This document shows positions 5,712 to 14,178 of a stretch of 20,858 bases of DNA, piece after piece. Both the position numbers and the translations under genes were made by a program. The number at the start of each line of letters is the position of its first letter. Position 1 is the stretch's first letter. Source of the DNA: JBLNCE01 sp050260415 (GTDB taxonomy: Bacteria > Bacillota > UBA4882 > JAAYXC01); contig JBLNCE010000197.1 of the NCBI GenBank assembly GCA_050260415.1, positions 1-20,858 of the forward strand, in the 5' to 3' direction. The notes beneath the pieces are model-generated. The model was not told where the DNA came from, did not search any database, and saw only the letters and a list, made by a program, of their open reading frames with translations.

Positions 5712-7784
5712 TTGGGCGTCTTTGCACGATTCATCGTCCGTCACCGTAAGCATATCGTCATGCTGGCCCTTGCCGTTCTGTTGCCGGGGATCTATGGCCT
5801 CCGCCAGTTGAAGATCGAGTACGACCTCATGACTTATCTGCCCGCGGATACACCCTCCGCCGTCGGCCAGCGCATCTTGGACAAGGAATTTGGCTATGGC
5901 GCCACCGCTTTCTTGCTCGTCAAGGAGAAGCAGGACTGGGAAGTCAAGCAGCTCAAGGACAAGGTCGCGGCCGTGCCGGGCATCAGGTCGGTCACCTGGA
6001 TTGACGACCTGGCCGATATCGCCGTGCCCAAGCAGTACTTGGATCCCCTCATCATACGGCAGTTTTTCAGCGGCAAGGCCACCGCGCTTCAGATCGTCTT
6101 CTCCCATCCAGGCCCGACGCTCGAGACGCGCCAGGCGATCGCCACGATCGATTCGTTCCTCAGTCAAAAGGAGAAACTGACCGGCCAGACCGTAGCCCTC
6201 GTGGAGATGCGCCGGCTTGCCGACGCGGAAAAACCGCGGATGCTGTTTTTCTCGATGGCGCTCGTGGTTCTGATCCTACTGCTGACGGTTCCGTCGCCGG
6301 TCGTGCCGTTTCTGTTCCTCTTCACGCTTGGTTTTGCCATCACGCTCAATCTCGGGCTCAATCATTTCTTCGGTTACCGCATCTCGTACCTGACCAATTC
6401 GGTGACCGCCGCGTTGCAGATGGGAGTCTCCTTGGATTTTTGCATCTTCCTCTGGGAAAGATACCGCGAGGAACGGGCAAAACAGGACAAGGAAAAAGCG
6501 ATGGAAATCGCCATCCGCCAAACTTCCACGGCGGTCCTCGCCAGTTCAATCACGACGGTGCTCGGGTTCTTCGCCCTGGCGGCGATGCGCAACGGTCTCG
6601 GGGCCGATCTCGGCATCACGCTGGCGCGCGGGGTGCTCTTTTCCCTGCTTGCCTGCCTGACCATCCTTCCGGCCTTGATGCTCTTGACGGACCGGTACAT
6701 CTTCGCCTGGCAGCACCGTTCCCTTATCCCCGATCTGGGTTTCCTGGCCCGTTTCGTGCCCAAGGCGCGGCTGCCGCTCTTCCTCGTCTTTTTGCTCTTG
6801 TTCGTTCCGGCATATTATGGATATAGCCGGGTCAAGATTTCCTACGACGTACAGGCGACCTATCCTACGAAACTGCCCTCCATCCAGGCCGCCGAAGAGA
6901 TGCGCCGCACGTTCGGCAGCGTCGATTCGCTCAACCTGGTGACGAAGAACATCGAGCCCTACGAACTGGAACGGATCCTCCAGCAACTCGAGCGCATCCC
7001 GGGTGTCAAACAGGTCAGCGCGTATCATCGGACGGTCGACCCGGCCATCCCCACTTCGTTTGTTCCCAGCCAGATCAAGGGGTTTTTCTTTGCCAACGGC
7101 TATTACAACTCCACGGTCGTCCTGGCCGAGCGGGCGACTTCGCCAAGAACCGCCGAGGTGCTCGCCAGGGCGGAGGAGATCCTCCGTCCGTACGAGGGGC
7201 GGGCGTTTCTCACCGGCCAGGCGGCCATCACGAACGAGATGGCCAAGGCGGCCAAGACCGATCTGCCCAGGGTCAATACGCTCTCGTTGATCCTGATCGC
7301 ACTTACCCTTGCCTTTTCGTTCCTCTCCCTTTCGTTGCCGGTCCTGCTCATCGGCGCGGTGCAACTGGCGATCTGGTTCAACCAGGGATTCGCCTACTAT
7401 ACCGGACACGAGATCTTCTATTTCGGCACGATCGCGATCGGCGCCATCCAGCTCGGCGCCACGGTCGACTACGCGGTGCTCCTGACCAGCCGTTTTCGTG
7501 AGGAACTGGCAAATCACCCGCCGATACAGGCGATGGCCAGGGCGCTGGGCGAGAGCGCACGCGCCATCCTGACCAGTGCCGGCACGTTGTTTGTCGCGAC
7601 GATGGGGATCTACGTGGGAACTTCGTTGGACTTGGTCCGTGACTTGATCGTGCTCATCGCCCGCGGCGCCATCATCACCGTGGCCGTGGTCCTGCTGGTC
7701 TTTCCCGCGGTGCTGCTTATCTTCAACCGGTTCATCACCGTCACCACGTTCCGCTGGCCTTCCTGGCGCGGGCGGAAGGCCTGA
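5712..7784 (+). CDS. MMPL/RND-family membrane exporter
   Basis: The protein has 690 residues in two homologous halves, each with one helix, a large extracytoplasmic loop, then a block of five helices. Helix 1 is about 13-31, the first loop about 32-176, the helix block about 177-330. Helix 7 is about 353-371, the second loop about 372-520, the final block about 523-675. Each half carries the family's acidic residue in its fourth helix: GVSLDFCIFLWERYREER (D242) and GATVDYAVLLTSRFREE (D586). Such proteins use the proton gradient to move lipids, glycolipids or other hydrophobic molecules. The TTG start rests on the promoter and AGGAGG described separately. The next gene follows after 23 bases and the pair ends at a strong terminator, so the two probably work together. 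The substrate is not evident from sequence. Confidence 0.92.
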   Translation: MGVFARFIVRHRKHIVMLALAVLLPGIYGLRQLKIEYDLMTYLPADTPSAVGQRILDKEFGYGATAFLLVKEKQDWEVKQLKDKVAAVPGIRSVTWIDDLADIAVPKQYLDPLIIRQFFSGKATALQIVFSHPGPTLETRQAIATIDSFLSQKEKLTGQTVALVEMRRLADAEKPRMLFFSMALVVLILLLTVPSPVVPFLFLFTLGFAITLNLGLNHFFGYRISYLTNSVTAALQMGVSLDFCIFLWERYREERAKQDKEKAMEIAIRQTSTAVLASSITTVLGFFALAAMRNGLGADLGITLARGVLFSLLACLTILPALMLLTDRYIFAWQHRSLIPDLGFLARFVPKARLPLFLVFLLLFVPAYYGYSRVKISYDVQATYPTKLPSIQAAEEMRRTFGSVDSLNLVTKNIEPYELERILQQLERIPGVKQVSAYHRTVDPAIPTSFVPSQIKGFFFANGYYNSTVVLAERATSPRTAEVLARAEEILRPYEGRAFLTGQAAITNEMAKAAKTDLPRVNTLSLILIALTLAFSFLSLSLPVLLIGAVQLAIWFNQGFAYYTGHEIFYFGTIAIGAIQLGATVDYAVLLTSRFREELANHPPIQAMARALGESARAILTSAGTLFVATMGIYVGTSLDLVRDLIVLIARGAIITVAVVLLVFPAVLLIFNRFITVTTFRWPSWRGRKA

Positions 7785-7807
7785 ATGTACGACAAGGGGG
7801 TCCCACC

Positions 7808-9886
7808 ATGCACCGGCGATTGATCGCGTTCTTGCTTCTGACCTTTGCCATTGCGATTGCCGCGCCGATCGTCCACAGCGCGGGTTTTGAGATCGAGGAT
7901 CACGAAACGGTTTATGGGATCCTTGATCCCAGCGGCACGCCCACCGAACTGACGGTCGTGGATTGGCTGCGCGTGCACGGGCAGGGTGAAGTGAGGGTGG
8001 TCGACCCCGGCGACCTTACGGACGTCCGCAACGTCAAAGGACCCGAACGCCCGACCAAGGTGCCGGGCGGGCTTTCCTGGCTGGTGCGCTCCCACGGCGC
8101 GTTCAGGGATATCTTCTACAGCGGCCGTACCAACCGTTCCCTGCCCGTGGAGATTAAGATTACCTACATCCTCAACGGCAAGGAGGTTCCCGGCTCCCAG
8201 GTCGGAGGGGCCAAGGGCGACCTGCTCGTCAGGATGAGCATCACGAACCGCCTGCGCGGAACGGAAAGGGTGTCCTATACCGGCGCGCAGGGGGAGGTCC
8301 TCACCTCCCAGGAGGAGTTCGTCATTCCCATTGTCACCAGCGTCACGATGGACGTCGACTCATCGCGGTACCGCCGGATCGAGGCCCCGGAAGCGACCAT
8401 CGTGGCCACTGGCTCCACGCTCAAGCTGAGCTGGATCGTCTTTCCGTATCCAAACACCACTCTGACCCTGCGCCTAACGGGAGACAAGATCAGGCTGGAA
8501 CCCATCACCTTCAGCGTGGCACCGAAGGTGCCGCCCTTTCCGGCGGTGGAGATCCGCGGCCAGTTGCAGGAGCTGGTCCAGGGCATGAGGCGCGTCGATA
8601 GCGGCCTCGCCCAACTCCTGGATGGCAGCGATCTGCTCGCCCAAGGACAAGGCCAGATGCTGGCGGGCGTGGGCGCTTTGCAGGCCGGCGTGGTGGACTT
8701 GAGCCGCCTCAACGAGGCCCACCAGCTGATCGTGGGCCGCACGGTGGAAGGACTGGCCGGTCTGGACCTGGACGGCATCTCCGCCTCCCTGGGGCGGCTG
8801 GGCGAGCTGGACGGCGGCCTGGCGCAGCTGGACGGCGGGCTCACCGCGCTCTTGCAGTTGAACGCGGCCCACCAGCAGATCGTCAAGACCATCCGTACCG
8901 AGATCGAGAGTACGGATACCGGAACCCTCAAGACCGGTCTCGGCTCCCTCAATGAGATGTCCAAGGGTCTTGCCGAGGCGGACCGTTATCTGGGCCAGGC
9001 ATCCGCGTCGCACGCGGCCCAGACGCGCCTGGGAAAGGCCGCCAAGGACCGCCAGCGTGATATGGTGACCCTGCTCGGCAGCCTCGGCGACAAGAACCCC
9101 GCCATCGTCAAGAGCGCGGAATACAGGGAACTCGTACGGCTGGCCGATCTCCAGTACGCCAATCTCACCGCGATGATGAACGGCGGCAAGGAGGGCGGCA
9201 AATCCTTTGACGGCATGACATACACCAGCAAGGTCTTGGACGGCCTGGCCAAGAAGCTCCAGGACGGCCGGGCGGGTATGGCCGCCATGACGCAGCTTGG
9301 AAGCAAGTCCGAAGGGCTGCTTGCGGCGCTGGACCGCCTCAAGGAGGCGCTCAAGGTCCTGGCCGAGGGCGGTACCCTGGAAGGAAAGACGATCCCCGGC
9401 TTGGACAAGGCGGGTGAAGGGCTGAAGCTGGCCAGGGACGGCGTGGTCACCATCAGGACCGGACTCAATGAGGCCGGCGACCAGAAGGGACTCCTGGCCA
9501 AAGCGCGCGAAGGCTTGGCGCTGTTGCGCACGGCCCTGAACGTGCTGCTTCATGGGGGGACCGTCGAGGGACAGAACGTGCCCGGTCTGGACACGGCGGG
9601 CAAGGGTTTGGCCGAGGTAGGCAAGGGCTTGGAGCTGGTGGCGGACGGAGCGGACAAGAGCAGGGCCGGCGCGATCCAGATCAAAGACGGCCTGTACCAG
9701 GTAAGAAACGAGGGTACCCAGCGGATGTACGCGGAGATGTCGGGGGCGCTCAATGAACTGACGAAGGCCGAGGCCTTGAAAAAAGTCGTGGCCGCCCGCG
9801 TGCAAGCGTACGACCACTTTATCGGCAAGCCGGCGGGGGCCAAGGCGGAGGTCAGGTTCCTCTTGCGGACCGAGGTGTTGAAGTAG
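7808..9886 (+). CDS. Exported YhgE-like coiled-coil protein
   Basis: The protein has 692 residues. Residues 1-24 form a signal peptide (LIAFLLLTFAIAIAAPIVHS, then AG). Residues about 25-255 are predicted beta-rich with no motif I recognise. From about 258 to 690 there are long heptad runs with Leu and Gly (for example GLAQLLDGSDLLAQGQGQML), the pattern of the xxxLxxG repeats in YhgE/Pip proteins and in the outer loops of some Gram-positive MMPL proteins. Two 36-residue blocks (about 511-546 and 573-608), each with GGT-x-EG-x-x-x-PGLD, look like an internal duplication. No C-terminal membrane helix is visible, so it should be free or associate with the exporter. AAGGGGGT precedes the ATG at normal spacing. 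I infer a partner role for the MMPL protein; a surface or wall-spanning function is equally possible. Confidence 0.75.
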   Translation: MHRRLIAFLLLTFAIAIAAPIVHSAGFEIEDHETVYGILDPSGTPTELTVVDWLRVHGQGEVRVVDPGDLTDVRNVKGPERPTKVPGGLSWLVRSHGAFRDIFYSGRTNRSLPVEIKITYILNGKEVPGSQVGGAKGDLLVRMSITNRLRGTERVSYTGAQGEVLTSQEEFVIPIVTSVTMDVDSSRYRRIEAPEATIVATGSTLKLSWIVFPYPNTTLTLRLTGDKIRLEPITFSVAPKVPPFPAVEIRGQLQELVQGMRRVDSGLAQLLDGSDLLAQGQGQMLAGVGALQAGVVDLSRLNEAHQLIVGRTVEGLAGLDLDGISASLGRLGELDGGLAQLDGGLTALLQLNAAHQQIVKTIRTEIESTDTGTLKTGLGSLNEMSKGLAEADRYLGQASASHAAQTRLGKAAKDRQRDMVTLLGSLGDKNPAIVKSAEYRELVRLADLQYANLTAMMNGGKEGGKSFDGMTYTSKVLDGLAKKLQDGRAGMAAMTQLGSKSEGLLAALDRLKEALKVLAEGGTLEGKTIPGLDKAGEGLKLARDGVVTIRTGLNEAGDQKGLLAKAREGLALLRTALNVLLHGGTVEGQNVPGLDTAGKGLAEVGKGLELVADGADKSRAGAIQIKDGLYQVRNEGTQRMYAEMSGALNELTKAEALKKVVAARVQAYDHFIGKPAGAKAEVRFLLRTEVLK

Positions 9887-9910
9887 AGGCAATCTCTGCT
9901 AGAAATCATA

Positions 9911-9939
9911 GCGGGCGGCGTGGAGCCGCCCGCTTTTTT
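9911..9939 (+). terminator. Intrinsic terminator of the MMPL/YhgE-like operon
   Basis: GCGGGCGGC and GCCGCCCGC form a perfect 9-bp stem around GTGGA, followed by TTTTTT. Confidence 0.95.
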
Positions 9940-9987
9940 GCGTCCGCCGGCGGAGGACATGCAAAGCGGAATTGGCTGGAAGCCCCT

Positions 9988-10015
9988 TCCGCCCAGGAAT
10001 TCATTTCTGGGCGGA
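9988..10015. repeat. Palindromic element downstream of the response regulator
   Basis: TCCGCCCAGGAA pairs with TTTCTGGGCGGA (one mismatch) around TTCA. A related copy lies at 10757-10781 on the other side of the response regulator gene. It has no T-run, so a terminator role is doubtful. Confidence 0.8.
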
Positions 10016-10045
10016 GATGTTACTCACGCTACTGGCGCGGGAATC

Positions 10046-10732
10046 TCACTCCGTCGAAAAGATCTCAAAGATCCCCAGCCTCCGCAACCTCTCAACCACG
10101 TCGTTCACCGAGGACTCGCCGAACTTTTTCAGAATATTGCCCACGTGGGTGCGGATCGTCGAGGCCTCGATGTGACGGAGCTGGCAGATCTGGCTCTGCG
10201 ATTTGCCCTCGGCCAGGAGGCGCAGGAGGCCCAGTTCGGTCGGGGTGAGGCGGTAGACGATATTGAGGGTCGCGGTCAGCGAGGCGCGCTCGGACCGCAT
10301 CGCGCGGAACTCGGCGCGGATCATCCGCGCGACCTGGGGGCGGATCGGGGACATGTCCCCGGCGGCGGAGCGCACGGCCTCCAGGATCTCGGCGGCGGAG
10401 GAGTTTTTGAGCACGTAGTCGGTGGCCCCGGCCTCAAAGGCGGCAAAGACCGTCTCGTCGTCGCCGAAGTGCGTCAGGACGACGTAGCGGATCTCGGGCG
10501 CCCGCACGGCGAGGGTGCGGATCGCCTCCACGCCCGCACGCGGGGTTTCCATCTCCAGGTCCATGAGGACCACGTCGGGCCGCGTCTCCAGGGCGCGCGC
10601 CACCGCCTCGGCGCCGGTGCCCACCGCGTCCACGACCTCCATGTCCGGTTCGTGCGCCAGGACCATGCCCAGGTATTCCCGGATAGGAACCATGTCGTCG
10701 GCGATCAGGGCCCGGATGGCGGTTGGGGGCAT
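10046..10732 (-). CDS. NarL/LuxR-type response regulator
   Basis: The protein has 228 residues. The receiver domain (about 5-125) has the acidic pair D12-D13, phosphoacceptor D58 in DVVLMDLEM, the switch Thr in YVVLTHFGDDE and the conserved Lys in DYVLKNSS. The C-terminal LuxR-type helix-turn-helix (about 160-225) reads LTPTELGLLRLLAEGKS... with IEASTIRTHVGNILKKFG. I start at the ATG before PPTAIRALIADD because it gives the standard receiver N-terminus. An in-frame ATG at 10795 would add 21 residues, mostly encoded by a repeat element, and has poor spacing. The gene follows the lipoprotein binding-protein gene after 66 bases, and a membrane kinase gene is divergent. It is the likely output of a sugar-sensing system controlling nearby uptake genes. 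Confidence 0.92.
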   Translation of the reverse strand: MPPTAIRALIADDMVPIREYLGMVLAHEPDMEVVDAVGTGAEAVARALETRPDVVLMDLEMETPRAGVEAIRTLAVRAPEIRYVVLTHFGDDETVFAAFEAGATDYVLKNSSAAEILEAVRSAAGDMSPIRPQVARMIRAEFRAMRSERASLTATLNIVYRLTPTELGLLRLLAEGKSQSQICQLRHIEASTIRTHVGNILKKFGESSVNDVVERLRRLGIFEIFSTE

Positions 10733-10756
10733 TTTGTCACCACATTTCGTATGAAA

Positions 10757-10781
10757 ATCTCCGCCCAGGAATGAATGCTGG
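10757..10781. repeat. Palindrome-related element upstream of the response regulator
   Basis: TCCGCCCAGGAAT (10760-10772) is identical to 9988-10000. Read against the reverse strand of 9994-10018, 21 of 25 bases agree. It sits between the binding-protein stop and the chosen regulator start. Confidence 0.7.
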
Positions 10782-10798
10782 TCACCACTCTTCATCCT

Positions 10799-12229
10799 TC
10801 ACTTCCCGCTCTGCGGGAACATCGGCTTCTCCAGCGGCGGACCGAGCCGCCCGCTCACGCGGTCGAACTCCGGATAGGTGTTCCAGCCGCGCTTGACCTC
10901 GGGATGTGTCTCAAAGTAACGGTCCAGTTCTCCGTTCCAGAGTTCGTCCACCAGCCGCAGGGCCGTCGCCAGGTCGCCGCCCTTGGCGAGGATCTGGCGG
11001 AAGACGGTGCACGGATTCGAGGCGGGCGCCTTCCAGCCGGGCAGGTAAGGATAGGTTGCCAGGTAATCCCGGTCCAGTGTGCCCGCGAAAGCCTCGAAGC
11101 CGCGGATGCGGGGGCGTTGCTTGACGTACTTGGCGGCGACGATGGGATCGGGATCGATGTTCTTGCCGTGCTCGTACAGACGGGCGCGGATCTCGTAGCG
11201 GTCGAACCACTTGACGACCTCCCAGGCCTCCTGCTTGTACCGGCACTGGCCGTTGATCGTCCAGAGCCCGCCCAGCATCATGGCGCGCGGCTTGCCGTGG
11301 GGCCGCCCGTCATAGGTGGGGATCGGGGCCACGCCCCAGTCGCATTTGGCGCGGAACTGGTCGTTCAAGACCCCGACATCCCAGGACTCGCCCATGAACA
11401 TGCCGATGCGCCCTTCCGCGAACTGGGCTCGCAACGCGTCATTGGTGAGCAGGGAGGCGCCCGAGAAGAGGGAGCCGTCCTGCTTGAGGTCTAACAGGAG
11501 CTGAAAGACCCGGCCAAAGCCCTGCATGGCCCAGCGGCCTTTTTGCCAATCCCAATAGGCCGGGTCGCCGTTGGCCTCCGCCCATTGGCTCGGCATCCAC
11601 TCCAGCGGCCAAGTGTCCGCGCCGCAGTAAGCGAAGCCGAAAACGCGCCCCTGGCCCTTGGCCGTGATGAGCTTGGCCGCCACCCGCAGTTCCGCGTAGG
11701 AACGCGGCGGTTTGTCCGGGTCCAGGCCCGCGGCAAGGAACAGATCGCGGTTATAGATCAGGCGCGAATTGAAGACCTGGGAGGGGATGGCATATACGTG
11801 GCCGCGATAGGTGGTCATGCCTTCGACCCAATACCAACTGGGCCACTGTTTTTTCCAGGCCTCGAAACCGGGCAGATCGTCGAACCAGGCCTGGGCGCCG
11901 GCGGTGAAAGGATCGGCATAGCCCGTGATAAAACCGGCGCTATACAAGTCAGGCCCCTGGCCGCGCTTCTGCGCCTCTTGAAAGACATCCCAGGAATCAT
12001 CGCCCAGGATGCGCATGGAGACCTCGATGCCCTTTTCCCGGCCGGTGGTCCTGTTGAACTGGGAGAGAAGCTCTCTGGTCAGGCTCTCCATGTGGCGGTG
12101 GTGGCTCCAGAGGGTGAGTTTGACCTGGGGGCGCGCGGCCAAGGGGGAGGCGCAGGCGATGAGGGCCAGCATCGGAACGATGAGCGGGCGGAGCACGTTT
12201 TTTCGCGACGGAGCCGGTACGCTTTTCAT
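10799..12229 (-). CDS. Lipoprotein sugar-binding protein (SBP family 1)
   Basis: The protein has 476 residues. The N-terminus (RKNVLRPLIVPMLALIAC) is a lipoprotein signal with lipobox LIAC and Cys26 as anchor. The mature part is a family 1 extracellular solute-binding protein: KLTLWSHHRHMESLTRELLS at the first strand, GPDLYSAGF, YAIPSQVFNSRLIYNRDLF, AEGRIGMFMGESWDVG and a Trp/Tyr-rich C-terminal lobe. GAGGGGGTG lies 8 bases before the ATG. It is not linked to permeases. The next gene on the same strand is a response regulator, and a histidine kinase gene is divergent. I infer that it is a ligand sensor for the two-component system rather than, or as well as, a transport component. The alternative is a transporter subunit whose permeases lie elsewhere. 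Confidence 0.88.
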   Translation of the reverse strand: MKSVPAPSRKNVLRPLIVPMLALIACASPLAARPQVKLTLWSHHRHMESLTRELLSQFNRTTGREKGIEVSMRILGDDSWDVFQEAQKRGQGPDLYSAGFITGYADPFTAGAQAWFDDLPGFEAWKKQWPSWYWVEGMTTYRGHVYAIPSQVFNSRLIYNRDLFLAAGLDPDKPPRSYAELRVAAKLITAKGQGRVFGFAYCGADTWPLEWMPSQWAEANGDPAYWDWQKGRWAMQGFGRVFQLLLDLKQDGSLFSGASLLTNDALRAQFAEGRIGMFMGESWDVGVLNDQFRAKCDWGVAPIPTYDGRPHGKPRAMMLGGLWTINGQCRYKQEAWEVVKWFDRYEIRARLYEHGKNIDPDPIVAAKYVKQRPRIRGFEAFAGTLDRDYLATYPYLPGWKAPASNPCTVFRQILAKGGDLATALRLVDELWNGELDRYFETHPEVKRGWNTYPEFDRVSGRLGPPLEKPMFPQSGK

Positions 12230-12460
12230 GATCGGCACCCCCTCTGCATCGATTCGGTGCCGCGGTTGTATCTCCTGCTTTGGCCGGCGGGTCCGGGGCG
12301 GGAGGGAGTGGGATTCCCAGCAGGAAAAGACGCCGCGTGGGTAAAATTCTCTAGAGAAATGACCCGATATCCAGACGCGGATCGGATCATCGCGGTCTCG
12401 CCTGAGCCCGTTTTCCCGAGCACGAGCGACCGGCGACGGCCTGCGTTGCTCTTTGGAGTG
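12230..12460. promoter_or_regulatory. Divergent control region, binding protein/kinase
   Basis: It contains a perfect 12-bp palindrome, TTCTCTAGAGAA (12347-12358), placed directly after a TAAAAT -10-like box (12342-12347) read toward the kinase. The location suits an operator acting on one or both divergent promoters. No good -35 is seen. Confidence 0.4.
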
Positions 12461-12509
12461 ATGCCGCATCTCCTTCATTGCCGTACTGTTCCTGGTTTTT
12501 GCCCTCTTC

Positions 12510-14060
12510 ATGGCGGCCCGGGTGCCGCGGGGACCCCAGGCGCGCTGGCTCGGCATCGCCCTGTTTACGTTCGGCTCTTGCCTTCTCGGCCTGATCGGGC
12601 TCATCTCGCGTTTTGGGAACTATCGCCTCGAGGGCCTGATCGTGCTGCCGCTCGACGAGCCTGGTTGGGCCTGGGGCCTCCTGGATCATTTGTCGCTTTA
12701 CCAGTTCATGCGTTTCCGGCTCTGGAGCATGATCGGTTTTGCCGTCTCGGTGGTCGGATTTTCCTTTTCGTACGGGGTCGAGCGTTGGCGCCGGGGCGAC
12801 TGGCTGGCCGCGGGTCTCATGTCCTTGCTGGCCGTCGCCTTGTGCTGGTATTACGACCCCGAGCACCTCTTCACCCTCTACCAGGCCGGGACGTCGCTCT
12901 TGGATAATCCGCCGGCGCGGGCGGGCTGGGAACGCAACCTCCGCGCCTTGGACTTCCTATCCCTCGGTTCGATCGTGTTATCCCTCCTGTACGCGTTGGG
13001 CCGGATCCTCTGGCTTTGGGGCCGCGCCACGATCCCGCAAAAGCGGGCGCAGGCGCTCTGCGTGGGCATCGGCAACGGCACGCTCACCGCCTTTTTCATC
13101 TTCCTCTTCTGCCTCGGTCCGGCCAAGGTGCTCGATGCCCACGCCATGGCGACCACCCTGCTGCCGGCCGCCGGTTACCCGGTCTTCGACACCACCCTGC
13201 TCTTGGCGGTCCCGTTTGCCGGCTTGGCGGCGATGGGCGCGGTCATGCTGTCCATCTGGCGGTTTGGTTTCTTGGGCACCTGGCACGTGGGCACGCGCGA
13301 TCTCGACCGGCAGATCACCGTGGCCAATCAGGCCGTCCGCTTGGCGCTGCATTCCTTCAAGAACAGGTTTCTGGCCGTGCAGATGGCCATGGATATGGCC
13401 GGCGCGCAGTTGGAAGGACTCGCGGAAACCGGGGCCGCCAAGGCCCGCACGCAGATCCAGTGGGCGCGCGACGTATGCCGGGAGGCATTGGCGCAATTGG
13501 ACACCCTGCACGTCCAGGCCGGCCGGTTGCAGGTAAACCCCAATGCCTGGTCCTGGCAGGAGCTCTGGGCGGAAGCGCTCCATCGGTGCGCCCAAGACCA
13601 GGAGATGATAATCACGACCAGTTCCCCCGTTGGACAGGTACGGATCTGGGGGGATAGGGAGCATCTCGTGGCCGTACTCGAAAACCTCCTGCAGAACTCG
13701 TGCGACGCGTTGGCCGAGAGCGGCCTAAAGAACCAGGACGGCAGGATTCAGGTGGAAATAGGCCGCGAATACGAATGGGGCTACGTGCGCATCTCGGACA
13801 ACGGCCCCGGTATTCCCCGGAAGCACCTCCGCAAGGTTTTCCGTCCGTTTTTTACCACCAAGCCCACCAAGAGCAATTGGGGGATGGGATTGGCCTACTG
13901 TCATCGGGTCCTCAAGGCGCACGGCGGGTTTATCAACCTCCGCACCCGTCCCGGCCAGGGGACCACGGTGGAGGTTGTCCTAAGGTGTCGAGGTAATCTC
14001 GACACAGCCCCCGCGATTTCCCCCGCGCCCGCCCCGGGCGCCGAGAAAACTTCCGCCTAG
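12510..14060 (+). CDS. Multi-pass membrane sensor histidine kinase
   Basis: The protein has 516 residues from this ATG. The N-terminal half (to about 250) has six hydrophobic segments, for example WLGIALFTFGSCLLGLIGLI, FRLWSMIGFAVSVVGFSF and LCVGIGNGTLTAFFIFLF. The kinase core has H281 in LHSFKNRFLAVQM, an unusual H-box, then N-box LVAVLENLLQNSCDAL, G1 ISDNGPGIP, F-box FRPFFTTK and G2 WGMGLAYCHRVLKAHGG. In-frame codons upstream of the ATG encode another hydrophobic stretch (RISFIAVLFLVFALF) without a standard start. An ATG at 12461 behind TTTGGAGTG would join it if one C in ATGCCGCATC were absent. So the true start is probably 12461 and the sequence here carries a one-base insertion. It is the likely partner of the response regulator at 10046-10732. 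Confidence 0.85.
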   Translation: MAARVPRGPQARWLGIALFTFGSCLLGLIGLISRFGNYRLEGLIVLPLDEPGWAWGLLDHLSLYQFMRFRLWSMIGFAVSVVGFSFSYGVERWRRGDWLAAGLMSLLAVALCWYYDPEHLFTLYQAGTSLLDNPPARAGWERNLRALDFLSLGSIVLSLLYALGRILWLWGRATIPQKRAQALCVGIGNGTLTAFFIFLFCLGPAKVLDAHAMATTLLPAAGYPVFDTTLLLAVPFAGLAAMGAVMLSIWRFGFLGTWHVGTRDLDRQITVANQAVRLALHSFKNRFLAVQMAMDMAGAQLEGLAETGAAKARTQIQWARDVCREALAQLDTLHVQAGRLQVNPNAWSWQELWAEALHRCAQDQEMIITTSSPVGQVRIWGDREHLVAVLENLLQNSCDALAESGLKNQDGRIQVEIGREYEWGYVRISDNGPGIPRKHLRKVFRPFFTTKPTKSNWGMGLAYCHRVLKAHGGFINLRTRPGQGTTVEVVLRCRGNLDTAPAISPAPAPGAEKTSA

Positions 14061-14178
14061 CCAACCCTCCCTTTTCATCAGATGATCTAGGTAGAAAGAT
14101 CGCCGCTCGTCGCCCGTGGCGCGATCCTTTGCGGAGAGCGCTAAGCGTATTTGACGGGCCGTCCCCATTGACCAGGAT
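14061..14178. other. Spacer between kinase and LacI-type gene
   Basis: No gene is seen. It carries the dispersed repeat at 14091-14113 and, at 14133-14146, a loose AGCGCT-centred sequence that weakly resembles a catabolite-response element. Confidence 0.5.
14091..14113 (-). repeat. Dispersed repeat, GCGACGA type (copy B)
   Basis: On the minus strand it reads GCGACGAGCGGCGATC, then TTTCTAC. It is the same as 2618-2639 apart from one extra T. Confidence 0.85.

Noticed and set aside
8474..9892. Long minus-strand ORF (472 codons) opposite the YhgE-like gene
   Set aside because: It is a shadow of GC-biased third positions; it has no ribosome site or recognisable domain, and the plus strand has a signal peptide and heptads.
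11543..12907. Plus-strand ORF of 454 codons across the binding-protein gene and kinase start
   Set aside because: It lies opposite a clear binding protein, then out of frame with the kinase, and its peptide has no domain pattern. Only its ATG at 12461 is of interest, for the kinase start.
14133..14146. Catabolite-response element (cre)
   Set aside because: Only the AGCGCT centre fits; the flanking positions match the consensus poorly.
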